From the NCBI RefSeq assembly GCF_037975245.1, contig NC_092581.1, positions 8,743,303 through 8,807,302 on the forward strand: DNA of 64,000 nucleotides, written 5' to 3'. The position numbers and the translations under genes are program-made. The DNA is from Apostichopus japonicus. Lineage: Eukaryota > Echinodermata > Holothuroidea > Aspidochirotida > Stichopodidae. Each line of letters starts with the position of its first letter. The first letter of the stretch is position 1. Positions 1 through 12,600 of the stretch are shown piece after piece. The notes below the pieces were generated by a model. It was not told the DNA's origin. It saw nothing but the letters and a program-made list of their open reading frames with translations, and searched no databases.

Positions 1-436
1 AAGGAGCATTCACTTTGCCTCTAAAGCAATAATCCACTCAACCCATGCTCTTTAATTATTACTGACGGTGAGAATTGAGAACAAAATTACTAGTGTAAAT
101 TTTAAATATAACTGTTCCCTGAAAGACTGAAGACTGAAAAATATACAATTTCAGTCTGTTTTTCAATGTGGGATCATTTTAAAGTTAAACCAAAATTTAG
201 TTAAGTCTGTATTAAAGAAGATGTCTATTTTGATATTATTTGACAGTTAAATTTTTGTTTGCATTTATGCAGCTACTTTGATGATTTAAATGAAGTTGAG
301 ATATATATGCACGAAGTATAATGGCTGAGAGTTGGACAGATGAGTTTCATTTAACATTTCATATTACCTGTACATCTGGTAATTATTTGAATCCATTGTG
401 TCGTGATGTTGTTTATTTTCCATTCTCTCTACGAAG

Positions 437-608
437 GGTCACCCAAAATTGCCAGCATCAGTTACTCCTACTGGTTTGCCCTTGTCAATGCTGAATTGCA
501 CAGATACAACTCATAACCAGACACTGCAAGAACAGGAGAAATGTAACACACCATCAATGAGAATGTTGGAAGACGTGTGTGATAACAGAGACTTCTTGGA
601 TGATATTG
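437..608 (+). CDS. Internal exon of the unidentified gene (phase 0 to 1)
   Basis: The exon follows a pyrimidine-rich acceptor (...ccattctctctacgaag) and ends at a GTACAT donor. It is open in the frame starting GGT at 437 and encodes 57 residues beginning GHPKLPASVTPTG and ending RDFLDDI, with one leftover base that the next exon completes to Asp. The exon is rich in Thr, Gln and Asn and has Asp/Glu towards its end. It is not a first exon, because the acceptor precedes the open frame and no ATG context fits, so earlier exons lie outside the window. Confidence 0.7.
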
Positions 609-3600
609 GTACATTTACAACAAATTGACGGCTCCTCGTCCCCTAAAGATGATGGCCTCCACAGAATGAATTAGTATTCATGATTTTGCTCTGAACTTTG
701 TCTTATAAAATACTATGGTTCCTGCGTGCAAAAAACTATATACATCTTGCACTTGTATAGCACTTTGCCCATTTTCCATAGCATTTTGAAATGCAACACA
801 AGATAAATGTATCCCTGGTATGGGCTCCCTGAAAGTTCTAAATTGTCTTTCAACAGGGATATATAGAGGTATATAGGTATCCCTCACTCCCCCCCCCCCC
901 CCAGACAAAACAGTTCTGTAGTAGATCAGATGTAAAATCTTACTCATGCTAATAAAAAAAATCTTTGGTTTTTTGTTTGTTTTTTGTTTATACACCCCAA
1001 TTAGTTGTTTTGATGTTCAATGGGCTTTTCTTTCAGATCATCAACTCCACTACCAGCTAGATGTAGAAATTGAGCAATTTCGATCCAACTTGCACAACAT
1101 TTTGTCGCAACGACAAGAGGGAAGTAAGCAAATGGTATGTTGTTTTTCTTGCTTATGTAAAAAAAATCTCAAATTACAACTCCAGATCAGAATCACTTTG
1201 CACACATGAGTATTGTACTTAGTCATAACTTGAATCCTATTTACTTGTTTAAAAAATGAAACCACTTGGATATTGTAGTACAAAACATAAAGATATTGTT
1301 GGATATATAAGTACGTTGCACTCCATAGATGTCTATTAAAAATTAACAGTTAGGCAGTACTATTCAAACTGATCAATGTAAGCTAACAGTTTGTACGCAA
1401 AGCTTGGACAGTCATGTTAAATTTGTTTCTGTGGATTTTGAGTTACCTTTTTTAATAGAACATATACAGTTGTTTTATGAAGAGATAATACAGCAGTAGA
1501 TATTAATTATATCAAGCAATGGTCAGCCTGCAGTTCTACTGTGAGAATGACATCAACCTGATAGCATGTTTTATTATATTAGACAGGAATGTTTCAATTA
1601 GTTTGGTGAAACTCTTACAAATGTCACTGACAACAACAGAGTGAGTGCATGACATAGCATGACAAATTGAGGTAAACAAGGCATTGGATTTTTCTTTGTA
1701 AATTCCGATGCCTTTTCTGTGTACAGGAGAGTTCTCTGAATTTTGTTGTATTCACACAATTGGCTAGTGCCTTTTTTTTCTTTTAATGACAAAAGGCAAC
1801 CTTCACAGGCATTTATCCAGTAAATATCCTAGGTTTTGAGGCCTGCTGAAAGTCAGTGTTCTAAGCTCTAACCTCAAACAAAGATAGTTGGTTTGATAAA
1901 TAATTAGCATATAAGATATATATTACCATAAATTACAAACTGCAACTGTACGTTTTACTGTGACTTTACTATGACCAGTGGCTAAGTATGTGTAATCCGG
2001 TGTACTTGAGGGAACAGTTAAAGGGTGTGAAGACTCGCGCAAAAAGAAATTTCTTATGCCGGTAATCTGACCTAGTTTTGAATGAGGTGTATACTGACAA
2101 TGATTGGGGTAAGGTGATGGGAAATTCAGGGACATTGAAGTTTTTACTAGTTATTAGAATATTTGGGATCATCTGTAGCTATAATATTATCAGACAGCTG
2201 CCAAAATTTAGCTGTATCTTTTTGTCACAAGTGGTTAAATTGTTTAGAGGCTTAGTCAGATGGGAAGCTTTTAAATCCTAGCAGTATATGATGATCATGT
2301 TTACTTCATAGGGGGAATTTGATAGGGGGCTGTAATCATCTTCAAGGCATGATTGAGAGCCATGGGTTGGATGTCTGTCATAGAATGAAATTTCATCAAC
2401 GTTAGTGTACTCTGATTACTCACACCATGGCATGGTTTCTTTTTGTTAATGCCTGCATGGGTAGGCCTTTGTTATGCAAATCTTATAGCAACTTATTTCC
2501 TCAATTTTTCCTGCCATTTTTAAGTACAATGGAACAGTTTGTTGCATTGATGTCTTGAGAAAATCTCTTGCAGATCAGAACTCAAAACACAGCCTTATTT
2601 TACTGTCAAAATGCCTGTGGATTTTGCTCTTTGTCAGCCTAGAAAGGCCAAAGGCACTTGCATTTTTCGCCAGGTGACAGTAATTTAGAACATCAACACA
2701 TGATAAGTTGGGTATTGCAATTGTCAAACTGTCAGCTCAATTTTATTAGGTGACATAAGTGTATTATTGCTGCTAATATATATGCTATATATTATGATCA
2801 TAGATGTTCCTATAGGCCTTTACAAAACAATCCTATGTGTGTTGTAATTCAGGTAAATACCACTGAAACATTTTTAGCCAGTAGCTTCTTTTTAAGCACT
2901 TTCAGAATTTAGCAAGCAGATAAAAAAGATGAAATTCTAGGCCTGCATATGACAATATCAAATATTGGTCAATACAACATGTAGCTGATGTTTCTAGCCT
3001 ACTTTACATATGAGAATTGGTGCAAAAGTAATTATTGTTATTGATAGTCTTTAATTGGATGACAAGAAAAATGTTTGTAGCATTCTGACAGAATATTGCC
3101 TTAACAAGTTAGTTCAATGAACCTGGTGAAAACTTGTGAAATGACATTGCACTATTGTCATATACAGAGACTAAAAGTAACATCAATATCAACAGATTTA
3201 TGCTGCAGGAATTACTTTTTGTAAAACTTGTAAAGTGGGTTGGCTTACATAAAGCAATCAATCATTACATTTGCAGCTTTATTATTTTAATTGCTTCTAT
3301 GGTATTCACGGTCTGTTAGTAATTCTTATCAAGTTGCTGGTATGTTTTACATTACAAATAGTAATATTTTATTACAACTCATATTGGCATTCAATTGGAA
3401 CAATTCATTCCAAGAACATACTACAGCTGTTGTAAAATATTTCACAGTGTGCATGATGCTCACAACTAGTTATAGATACTATCGTTTACAAGAAAACTCA
3501 TTGCAGCAATAGTTTATTCAAATATCTCATCACAAATTGCTTCATTTGCTACGATATAAAAGTCTGAACATGTGTCACAGTTTTCTACACAGGGACTATA

Positions 3601-6600
3601 GTATTTTGAAAGGGGAAAGTTCAGATCCTCTTTGAGCACTAACTTATATCCAGGCTGCATAATGTTGTATGTTGAGTATTTTCTACTTATCCTTCCAAGC
3701 AGTGGCGGAGCGTCCATACAGTCAGGGGGGGGGGGGGCAGATGCCCCCCCCTGACGGACTCAAATGGACTGCTGGCGCCCTTTACAGCTTTTTATCTCTT
3801 TTTTCTTATTCGCGATTATTAACTTTTTTATTGCGCTCTCAAATACCTATTGACATTTGTCCCATTTTGTTGGTGTAATTTTCTGACAAAATGCTCTAAC
3901 GGCTATTTATTTTTCGTTTATCTGCAAATTAGCAAGGCCCAGAAAGGGTCATTTCCGGCGATCTAGGGAGTATCTTTACTCAAAAAATTTGTGTACGCTC
4001 TGCGCCAACCTGTGGTGGCGCTCCGCTTAGATAGTGTCGAAAGCGCCCCTACAGACCATTCTCGCCCCCTCTGACCAATACCCCTAGCTCCGCCACTGCT
4101 TCCAAGATGCAATTTATCACTGCTTTAATTTCCTTACCAGTTAATAAACAAATTTTATGTCCTACCTGCATATATTAAGTACCCTTAGTGTAGGAAAATG
4201 GATGTGAGGACGTTTTAAGTTGGTCTAAACTAGGGTAAGTGTTCATAGAAATTTCCTAGTCTGACATAGATGTGGTGGCTCTATTAATATATGCAAAAAG
4301 AAGAACGTATTTCATGCTCATGCTCAAATATCTACGGTACAGAACGAATTATGTTACCTTTCACATGCAGCTAAATGCAGTAACTGGCAAGTTGCCAAGC
4401 TATATTGACTAAGTAAAAGGTAAACTGTTCTCATGTTAGTTGATCTAATTCTCACAGCCCTCAGGTCATCAAGTGATTAACTGATCCCAGAGATTAGGTA
4501 ATCTTTATCTGCTATATCCTAGAGCACATTGCACATGGGCTAGTTTTTTATGATCATTTATCACATATTTATCATTTCCAAACTATTGGATGGAACAATG
4601 CTTTACATCTCAACTCTGAGTTACATGCTGTGGTTACTTCTCAAAAAAATTGAACCATTTCACCCCACCAGAGTAGTTAAAACTGATAGGTAATAATGTT
4701 CCTTGGTCACATGACCTTGGACTAATACATCTTCAAAACTCATTTAAAACTGTCAAACTTTTGTCCATCTGAAATCATTAATACAATTGACCTGAACATC
4801 TATTGAACACAGTGGCGTAGGAAGGTACTTTTGAGTGGGGGGGCTGAAGACTGATGGCCCGCCTGGGGGAGGGGTCTAAGGGGAGGGGGTGCCCTTTTTT
4901 TTGCATTTCCAGGTGGCCTCAGATGCAATTTGGTGCAATATAGCACACTTCAACACCCACTCCATTTTGTAAAGAATTTTGCATTTTCACCTGGCCTTAG
5001 ATGCAATTTGGTGCTTCAAATGAGATTTTTTTCTCATTTGGAAATGAAAAAGGGGTTTTCTGACTTGCGGAGCGGGGGGGCGGAATGATACTTCCGCCCC
5101 CCATATTTTTCACTGGGGGGCTGGTGCCCCCCCAGCCCCCCCGGTTCCTATGCCCTTGATTGAACGTCAGCAAAACATTTCACAAGGAATAAACTGCTTT
5201 TGTGAAAGTTGTGCTATAGAGACATTTTAAAGGGAATTTTTCAAAGTGCTGGTCACCACAGGACCCCTTCGGGCTATCATCGTAATAATTATGTAACCCT
5301 ACCAGGTTTATGTTTCACATCACATGCACTATCATATACAAATACTCCATCAAATGTAAACTTGGTACACAATTGCAAAGATTCACAGCATTTTTTTTTG
5401 TGCATAGAATATCATTGAGTGTTTTTAATATTTTAGGATAAACTGAAATAAACTGATAAGCTGAAAATTACTCTGCAAACAAAACAGGTATTAGCAGTGA
5501 ATTATTGAATGAAATCACAAACTAAATGTGGTTCATAACGTTAGCTAAGTTCTCCAAAAGAGAACTATAAAGCTTTTCTAGCATATTTTGAAACTGCAAT
5601 GAACCATAAAACATTGTGATCATAACATTGCACTCTTTACAATCCAATGGATTTGTTGGAAAGTAGAATAAATATGATGTAATTTTTGCTAGTGTAAAAT
5701 TTCTTTAAGTTATGTTTTAATTTATAATTTCTGCAAATTTCCCCAAAAATCTGTTTCTATATTAGAGTCCTCTCCAGACAGTGCCACAGTTCTTTGGATC
5801 ACAGGAAAACTCATCAGGTAATATCGCAAGTTCGTCTTTTTTTTTTCTCCTTTCTTTTTTTGCTTGGTTGCTAAGTTTACCAATCCCTGCCAATTAGTAC
5901 TGAAAATAGAATTGCTATTCCTCAAGACCAAGATTTTTCTTCATCAAATGAAATTTTATAGGCTAGTAATTTTACGATTTCATTAAGTTCTCAACACTTT
6001 GTTGCCAGACACTTTTTCATAATTCATTATAATTAATTACATGTCAAAATTTTGACTTTTCACTTAATTATTTGAACTGATAGTTAACTAGCCATATAAA
6101 CAAATTACATCATCATGTGGGGTTTAATTGGAATAGCACACAAAAGATGATCATAAACAACTCAAAAAGTTGATTTTAAGTGTAGCTATGACTTGACTGA
6201 GTCTAATCGTTTGAAGTATCTTCATTCAAAGCTGTTTGTATTACTTCAACATTCTCTTTGCAAACAGGAAATTTTAGCTTATAATTATTCATCTTCTAAA
6301 TCAATCGCTAACTCCTCTGTCACCATTTTAGCCAACCCTTTTTGCAGTTTTTGTTATTTGTTTGTTTTAAACACAAACCCAACCCAAATAGCACTTAGAA
6401 AGTGATTAGCCCTTCTGTTATTCCAACAAGGTTGTATAGCAACTTTCTCTGTGTAAAAGTCTTGAGCAGTTTTCGTTTGAAAAGTCATCTCTTGTTGTTG
6501 GAATAATTTATGGAACTAATGCTAAAATGTTGTTTTGATAAGTGCTCTTATGTAACAATAAATATATATGTCCACATTTAGACTAGAGAGGGGTGATCGG

Positions 6601-9600
6601 GCGGGCAGGTGGGCAAAAGTGAAGGAGATAAAATAGGTTGCATTCAACAGCATGGTTAGTGTTAGCTAATGACTGCCACATTACCACATCCATCTGTTGA
6701 GTGGTGAATCGCAATACGTACACTACATTACCAGTTTGGGGTACTTTCCAACAGAGTCATGCCATGGTGATCAGTGATGTTAAACAGTACTGTAATAGTT
6801 TAAATGTAGTACACAAGTGCTACTAAGTACTACAAGCACTACTAAGGCGTGTTAGATCAGTGGTTAATGCCAGTGCCTTTCAATCATAAGGTCCCGAGTT
6901 TGAGTCACTCCAAGAGTAATGTATGTCGTCCAGTTACAGAGTTGTTGAAAATTGACAATTCATTATCATGGACATTAAATATGAATATAAGAGACTGACT
7001 TCGGTAAGCTTGCGGCTTTGATAAGCCAATGATGGCTTCTTCTCGAGTTCCTGCTTGCAGGAGGATCTAAAATACCTACATACAAGTGAAGTATGTATAA
7101 AGTATCACCAAAAACAGTGTTGATGACTCAGCAGTCACAGACAGTTTTCAATACCAAGTCTTATATTAACAGAGTTGCTAGTTCGGTGTTGGTCTTGCAG
7201 CACTAGAACCGTGTCAAACTATGTCCTTGTCTTCGTTTAGACATTAAATGCAGACATATTTAGGACACTGCTATCTTTGGAAAAGAATCTTCTTCTTTTC
7301 TCCGTTTTTCTTTTTCGTGTGATAATTAAGTCCAGGTACCCGCCTGTGTGACAGATGTGTGAGAGTTGCCTTGAATTTGTGGGTTTCTCAAACATTCTCG
7401 CTGGGAGTAAATTTCATTTAGTGGAACAACATGGTCGTAATGACCTACTTAAACTCTTTCATTCCTCTCTTCTCGTGCCTCTGTATTTTGCACAATAACC
7501 TTGAGGCCTTGTTTCCCAAAAACTAGAAGCATCAGGTGAAAATTGGTCAGGTGCTTGACAAATTATTAAATTATGCCTGATTTTTGTTGAGACTGCCAGG
7601 TTTCCTCCTTTGTTGTATTTGGTTTTTACCTTTAGTAAGGATGACAGTTTTTTGTAGGGTAATTGGTCAATTCCTCCTCACCACCCAGAGAATGAGTGAA
7701 TTAAAGAAGTGCGTTGACGGTAATTTCAGGAAGAAGGTAGTATCACAAAGTTGTTCGACTTGACTATGGATGTGATTTTGTGGTGTTTCAGCATGCACCT
7801 TCATGTATCATGGTCACCTGTCAATTCTAGTTTGAGATGAATCGAGGGATAGTGCCTAAATAAGACAGTTGGTCATTTCATCCTTTAGGAGATGTTGTAA
7901 ATGTACCAAAATTTTGAAATCTCAGCAAATTTGTTCTAACAGCGTCTCGGGGCGGTGCTCTCTGGGATTTTGGAAACCTGACAATGTTTTGAAAGTCATT
8001 TTGCTCACATCCGTTTGTCGTGAATTTATAACATGATGAATCGAAAAGGCTGGCATTGGAAAAGTAAATTTCATTTGTGTTTTTCAATCTATCAAGACTG
8101 AGCTGCTTGTTTAAGTCAGATTTAACTGTCACCTAACTTTTAAAACATTCTACCTTGTTAGTAGCTGAAGTTTAATTCAGTCATGATGTTGTGTGTGTGT
8201 GTATATATGGCTATTTATTGCCCATTGTATCAAAAGTATTTTAAATTGCGGGAGCTTGGTTGAAATTTTTATTCGGTATTTAGATCCTACTTGTACAATA
8301 ATACAAAAACCCTATTGAAATTGGTGAAATGAATGGTCAGCAATGGTCAAAGTTTGAAACAATTGTAGATATCATATACTTAAAAGTGCAGCGTGGTTGA
8401 GTATCATAATTGGTGTTTACATCTCTTCTTATGAGTAAAAAAAAAAAAAAAACACTGAAACTGGTGATGGCTAGGGGTTATTTGAGGTCAGTATAGGTCT
8501 AATTATGTAAACCTTGTCAACACAGTGGTTATGCCAAAATTAAGGCTTGGATGGATTTCATACTTGGCACATAGCTTCATATTACTGGGTATAAGAATCC
8601 TTTTGGTTTTGTAGTGGCTAAAGGTCAACATGCAGAGGTTGCAGCCATTGCAGCTTGTAACACTCCAGAGAGAACGCTTGGGATGAATATTTGATACACA
8701 TTTACATGTGACTATACAAGAACCCTGTTTCTTAAAATTCAAATCAAGGACTGCCGAGGCAAGTCTGGAAACCTTGTAAACACAATGACTCCAGAAGTGA
8801 AAGTTGGATGAACTTCATACTTTGGTATGTAGATCCACCTTTATACAAGAAAGTTTTACATTTTGTTGTCTAAGGTCATTTTGAGGTCAACAATCTAAAC
8901 ATATTAGAAATATTATAACTCAAAGGGCAAAGGTTGGATTAATGTCATAAGTGGAATGTACATCCATGCAGTGAGTACAAGAAACCTTTTATTTTATGTC
9001 GAGGTCAAAGGTCATTTGAGGTACATGTGGAATCTTCATATATTCTTTATTTTCATGATACCTTAGGGGGTTTAGAAATCTCAAGTTTGCTTTTTTAACT
9101 ATTCACACTAATTTTGGTTTCTTCTGCCTTATAACCATTGCCATATATATGACATTTGGAGATCGGGTAGGGATCGGATGCACTAAGGGCAAATTTGCCA
9201 ACTGGCAGTTGCTCGTGCCTTGTACCATAGTGCCCTCCAAAATCAACCGCTACTGACAGCACCAACTGAGCCTAGTGTGCCTTTAATCAGCCTGTGGAAG
9301 ATGCCCTCATCATAATTATCTCAATCATCATTAAACTAATTAAGGGCCCAAAAACTTGTTCCAAATCCGGGAATATATTTGCCAGAATTCAGGTATCCAG
9401 CAAATACAGGAAACGTAATGCTCTAGACATAAGGTTGTACGAATCCGTCTCATCAATCACTCTTGTTTTTCTGTCGTTTCTGCCAGTGTACATTTCTTTC
9501 TCTTAATTTCTTTGTAAAACAATGCCTTGGTGTCCTTCCTATGTGAGGTACCACCTTGAAAGCTGAAGAATTGCCTCGGTGGTCTGGTATTGCAATAAAA

Positions 9601-12600
9601 ATCCAATGCAAAGATTTCTGACTTGCTATGGAAACAGTTGACCCATCTCAATCCTTAAGTTTTTATACCAAGTGTTGGAGGTGGATGTAAAAGATATTGG
9701 CACGGCCTGTTATTGTAACTCTTCCTTCGTCAATCAGGGAAATGGCAATATTTCTAATCTGTCTGGCATACGGAAACAAATGTGTGATCAATGTATTGTT
9801 TTCTAATGATATACATTATTTCTTCAGTAGCATAATTATACCAATGTATACTAGCTACAGTATATATCTATGTAAAAAATGTTCAAACATGTTGTAATGG
9901 TTTTGAAGGATAGTACAACTGCTGTTGCATCTCCATCCACCCCTTCTACCTCTCTCCCACCATTCCCTCCTCTCCCCTACCATTCCACTCTCTCCTCCCT
10001 GTCTTTAAGAGTGGCCAGTGAACAAAAAAAGTGAAAGAGTGGCCAGTGATGTATCAATGGACAGAACAGTGCATCAGCTTTAATGTCAATAATTCAGTGA
10101 TTCAGTTGCAGCTAATACCATACTCCACTTCATAGGCATACTGGTACTTATGGTTCACACATAGTGCAAAGATAGATATCCAGAAGACTAGTGCCACTTT
10201 CAATGTTTGTCCTAATATAATGTAATAAAGATAAATCATGTCTTACTTTGCAATAAGAAATTTGAAACCATGACATAGAAGCATAAAGTGGAGATATTGT
10301 GAGGAACAACCAGCAACTCATAAAATTAGCATATTAGCTTATAATACATCATCATTTTATGATTGGGAAGACTAGCAGACAAAAGTGCAAAGGAGGTAAT
10401 CATCAAAAACATCATCATTTTCAGTGCATTCCTGTAGCATCCACTGCCCTCCATAAAGTACTTTCTTGGAGTTTGAATTAAGTTTTTACTGTTGTGGACA
10501 GATGGAAAGGCAAAAGGCTTTGCGATCAAAGGATAGCAAGTCCTGGCTAGATCATTATGCATGTATGAAGGGGACTGTATTACCATGTAGATTTGGCACA
10601 CTGTATTGCCACATGTATAGATGTGACACACTGTATGCCATGTATAGATGTGACACAGTGTATTGCCATGTATAGATGTGACACACTGTATTGCAACGTA
10701 TGTAGATGTGGCACACTATTGTCATGTATAGATGTGACACAGTGTATTGCCATGTATAGATGTGACACACTGTATTGCCATGTATAGATGGTCACATCAT
10801 GTGACATACTGTATTGCCATGTATATAGATGTAACACTATTGCCATGTATAGATGTGACACTCTGTATTGTCATGTATAGATGTGACACAGTGTATTGCC
10901 ATGAGTAGATGTGACACAGTGTATTGCCATGAGTAGATGTGACACACTGTATTGCAACGTATGTAGATGTGGCACACTATTGTCATGTATAGATGTGACA
11001 CAGTGTATTGCCATGTATAGATGTGACACACTGGATTACCACGTATATAGACGCCTTGTCGTAAACACGATAATTCCAGCAGGGTAACTGTGATGCATCT
11101 CCTAAAGTGTGTGCAGTTATCCTAGAGTCTGCAGATGGACCCTGCTTATGTTAGTAGAGGTCAACAGAGGTCAAAGTCTGAAAACTTTGTCAACATGTCA
11201 TCTCAAGGTATCGGTCTCGGTTTAAAATCATCCGATTTATGTGGATGCCCTATTTTGAGTGGAAGTACCCTGTTGTTTTTATTGGAGGTTGAAGGTCATT
11301 TGGGGTCAGCAGATGTCAGACTCTTCAACAATTTGTGAACAATATCAAAGAAATGAAACTTTGATATCTCAAAAAGTTAGTAGTGACCAAAATGAGTAAC
11401 AAAGCTTATTTGGATTTTAACAGTCATTTCATGAAAAGTGAACAATCTGTGGAAAGTTGTTAGTGTGATATCTCAAGGGGAACCTTTAAACATCACATTC
11501 CTAAAAGATGCAGCTGATATCACATCATAATGGAACAAACTATTACAAGCTTCTTTAACCTTATCTGCAATATGCCTCCCAAGCTGAATGATATTATTAT
11601 AATGCTTGTAAGTCCATTTTGAATATGAACTGAATTTAATGAAGAGGCTCAAGGAATAGATTCATACTCTTTGGTGTTCTGTCTTCCTGTAGATTGTCAT
11701 CAGAGCTCCTCCAGTTTAACAGATCTTATGAAAATGTGAGTTTTTTTCTTGTGAGCATTTCTTGCATATTTCTGCTCTTCATTTTTTTGCTTTTTGTTGT
11801 TTTCCTTGTACCTCATTTTCATCCAACACATAGTATGGCAAAAACTTTTAAAATATCTATAAACAGAAATGTTTTGTCTCGTAGCGTTGAACATTCATTC
11901 ATTTTTATAATTTTTAATCCCCTTGCAGTTGACTTATCATATGTCCCACAAAGGTTCTGCCAGGCATTTCTTTAACCAAAGTCATAGTAATCAGTTGGTG
12001 AACTTCTTTTACATAGATATGTATTTTTTTTCCAAAAGAATTGGAATATGTCAGAATAAACTCCCTTCTACTTTCCTCTACACTTCTCATGTTAAATATG
12101 TCATTTCCTGTTACATACATTGATACTGTTCTTGTTCATTTTATTATTGTTATGATTGTCTGTCTCTGTATCTCCTTCTTTTTTGTCAATTATCGGATGT
12201 TAGTAAGAGGTCTAGGTCACAATGAGCTTTCTACTATTCAAAGGTAAAGAGGGCCCTCTATTTTGCATGATAATTATGTTGCTGCCTGTTCAATTCAAAT
12301 AGTAACAGGTAGCTGCTTGCAGGCATGCTATGAATGCATACCCGCCCCTAAGCACTCTCTGTAAAAGTAGAATAACTGCAAAAATGAATCTCGAAGTTGG
12401 CAACTAGATTAACAAATAATGTTTTAGGATTTCAAGTGTATGGTGTATTTTAGGAACAATGTTTCTTTCTGCACACTAAGATAAGACAACATTGTGAATG
12501 AGTCATTGATTGGTATTGTTATATATGCTTTACACCATTACAGTGATATGAATGTCCCTTCTGATAGTTCTAGGTGTTTTTCTTTGAATGCTGAACAGCT

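Noticed and set aside
10555-11031. Overlapping frames on both strands rich in Cys, His, Tyr and Trp
   Set aside because: They are translations of the 30-bp tandem array; the period is a multiple of three, so frames stay open by construction.
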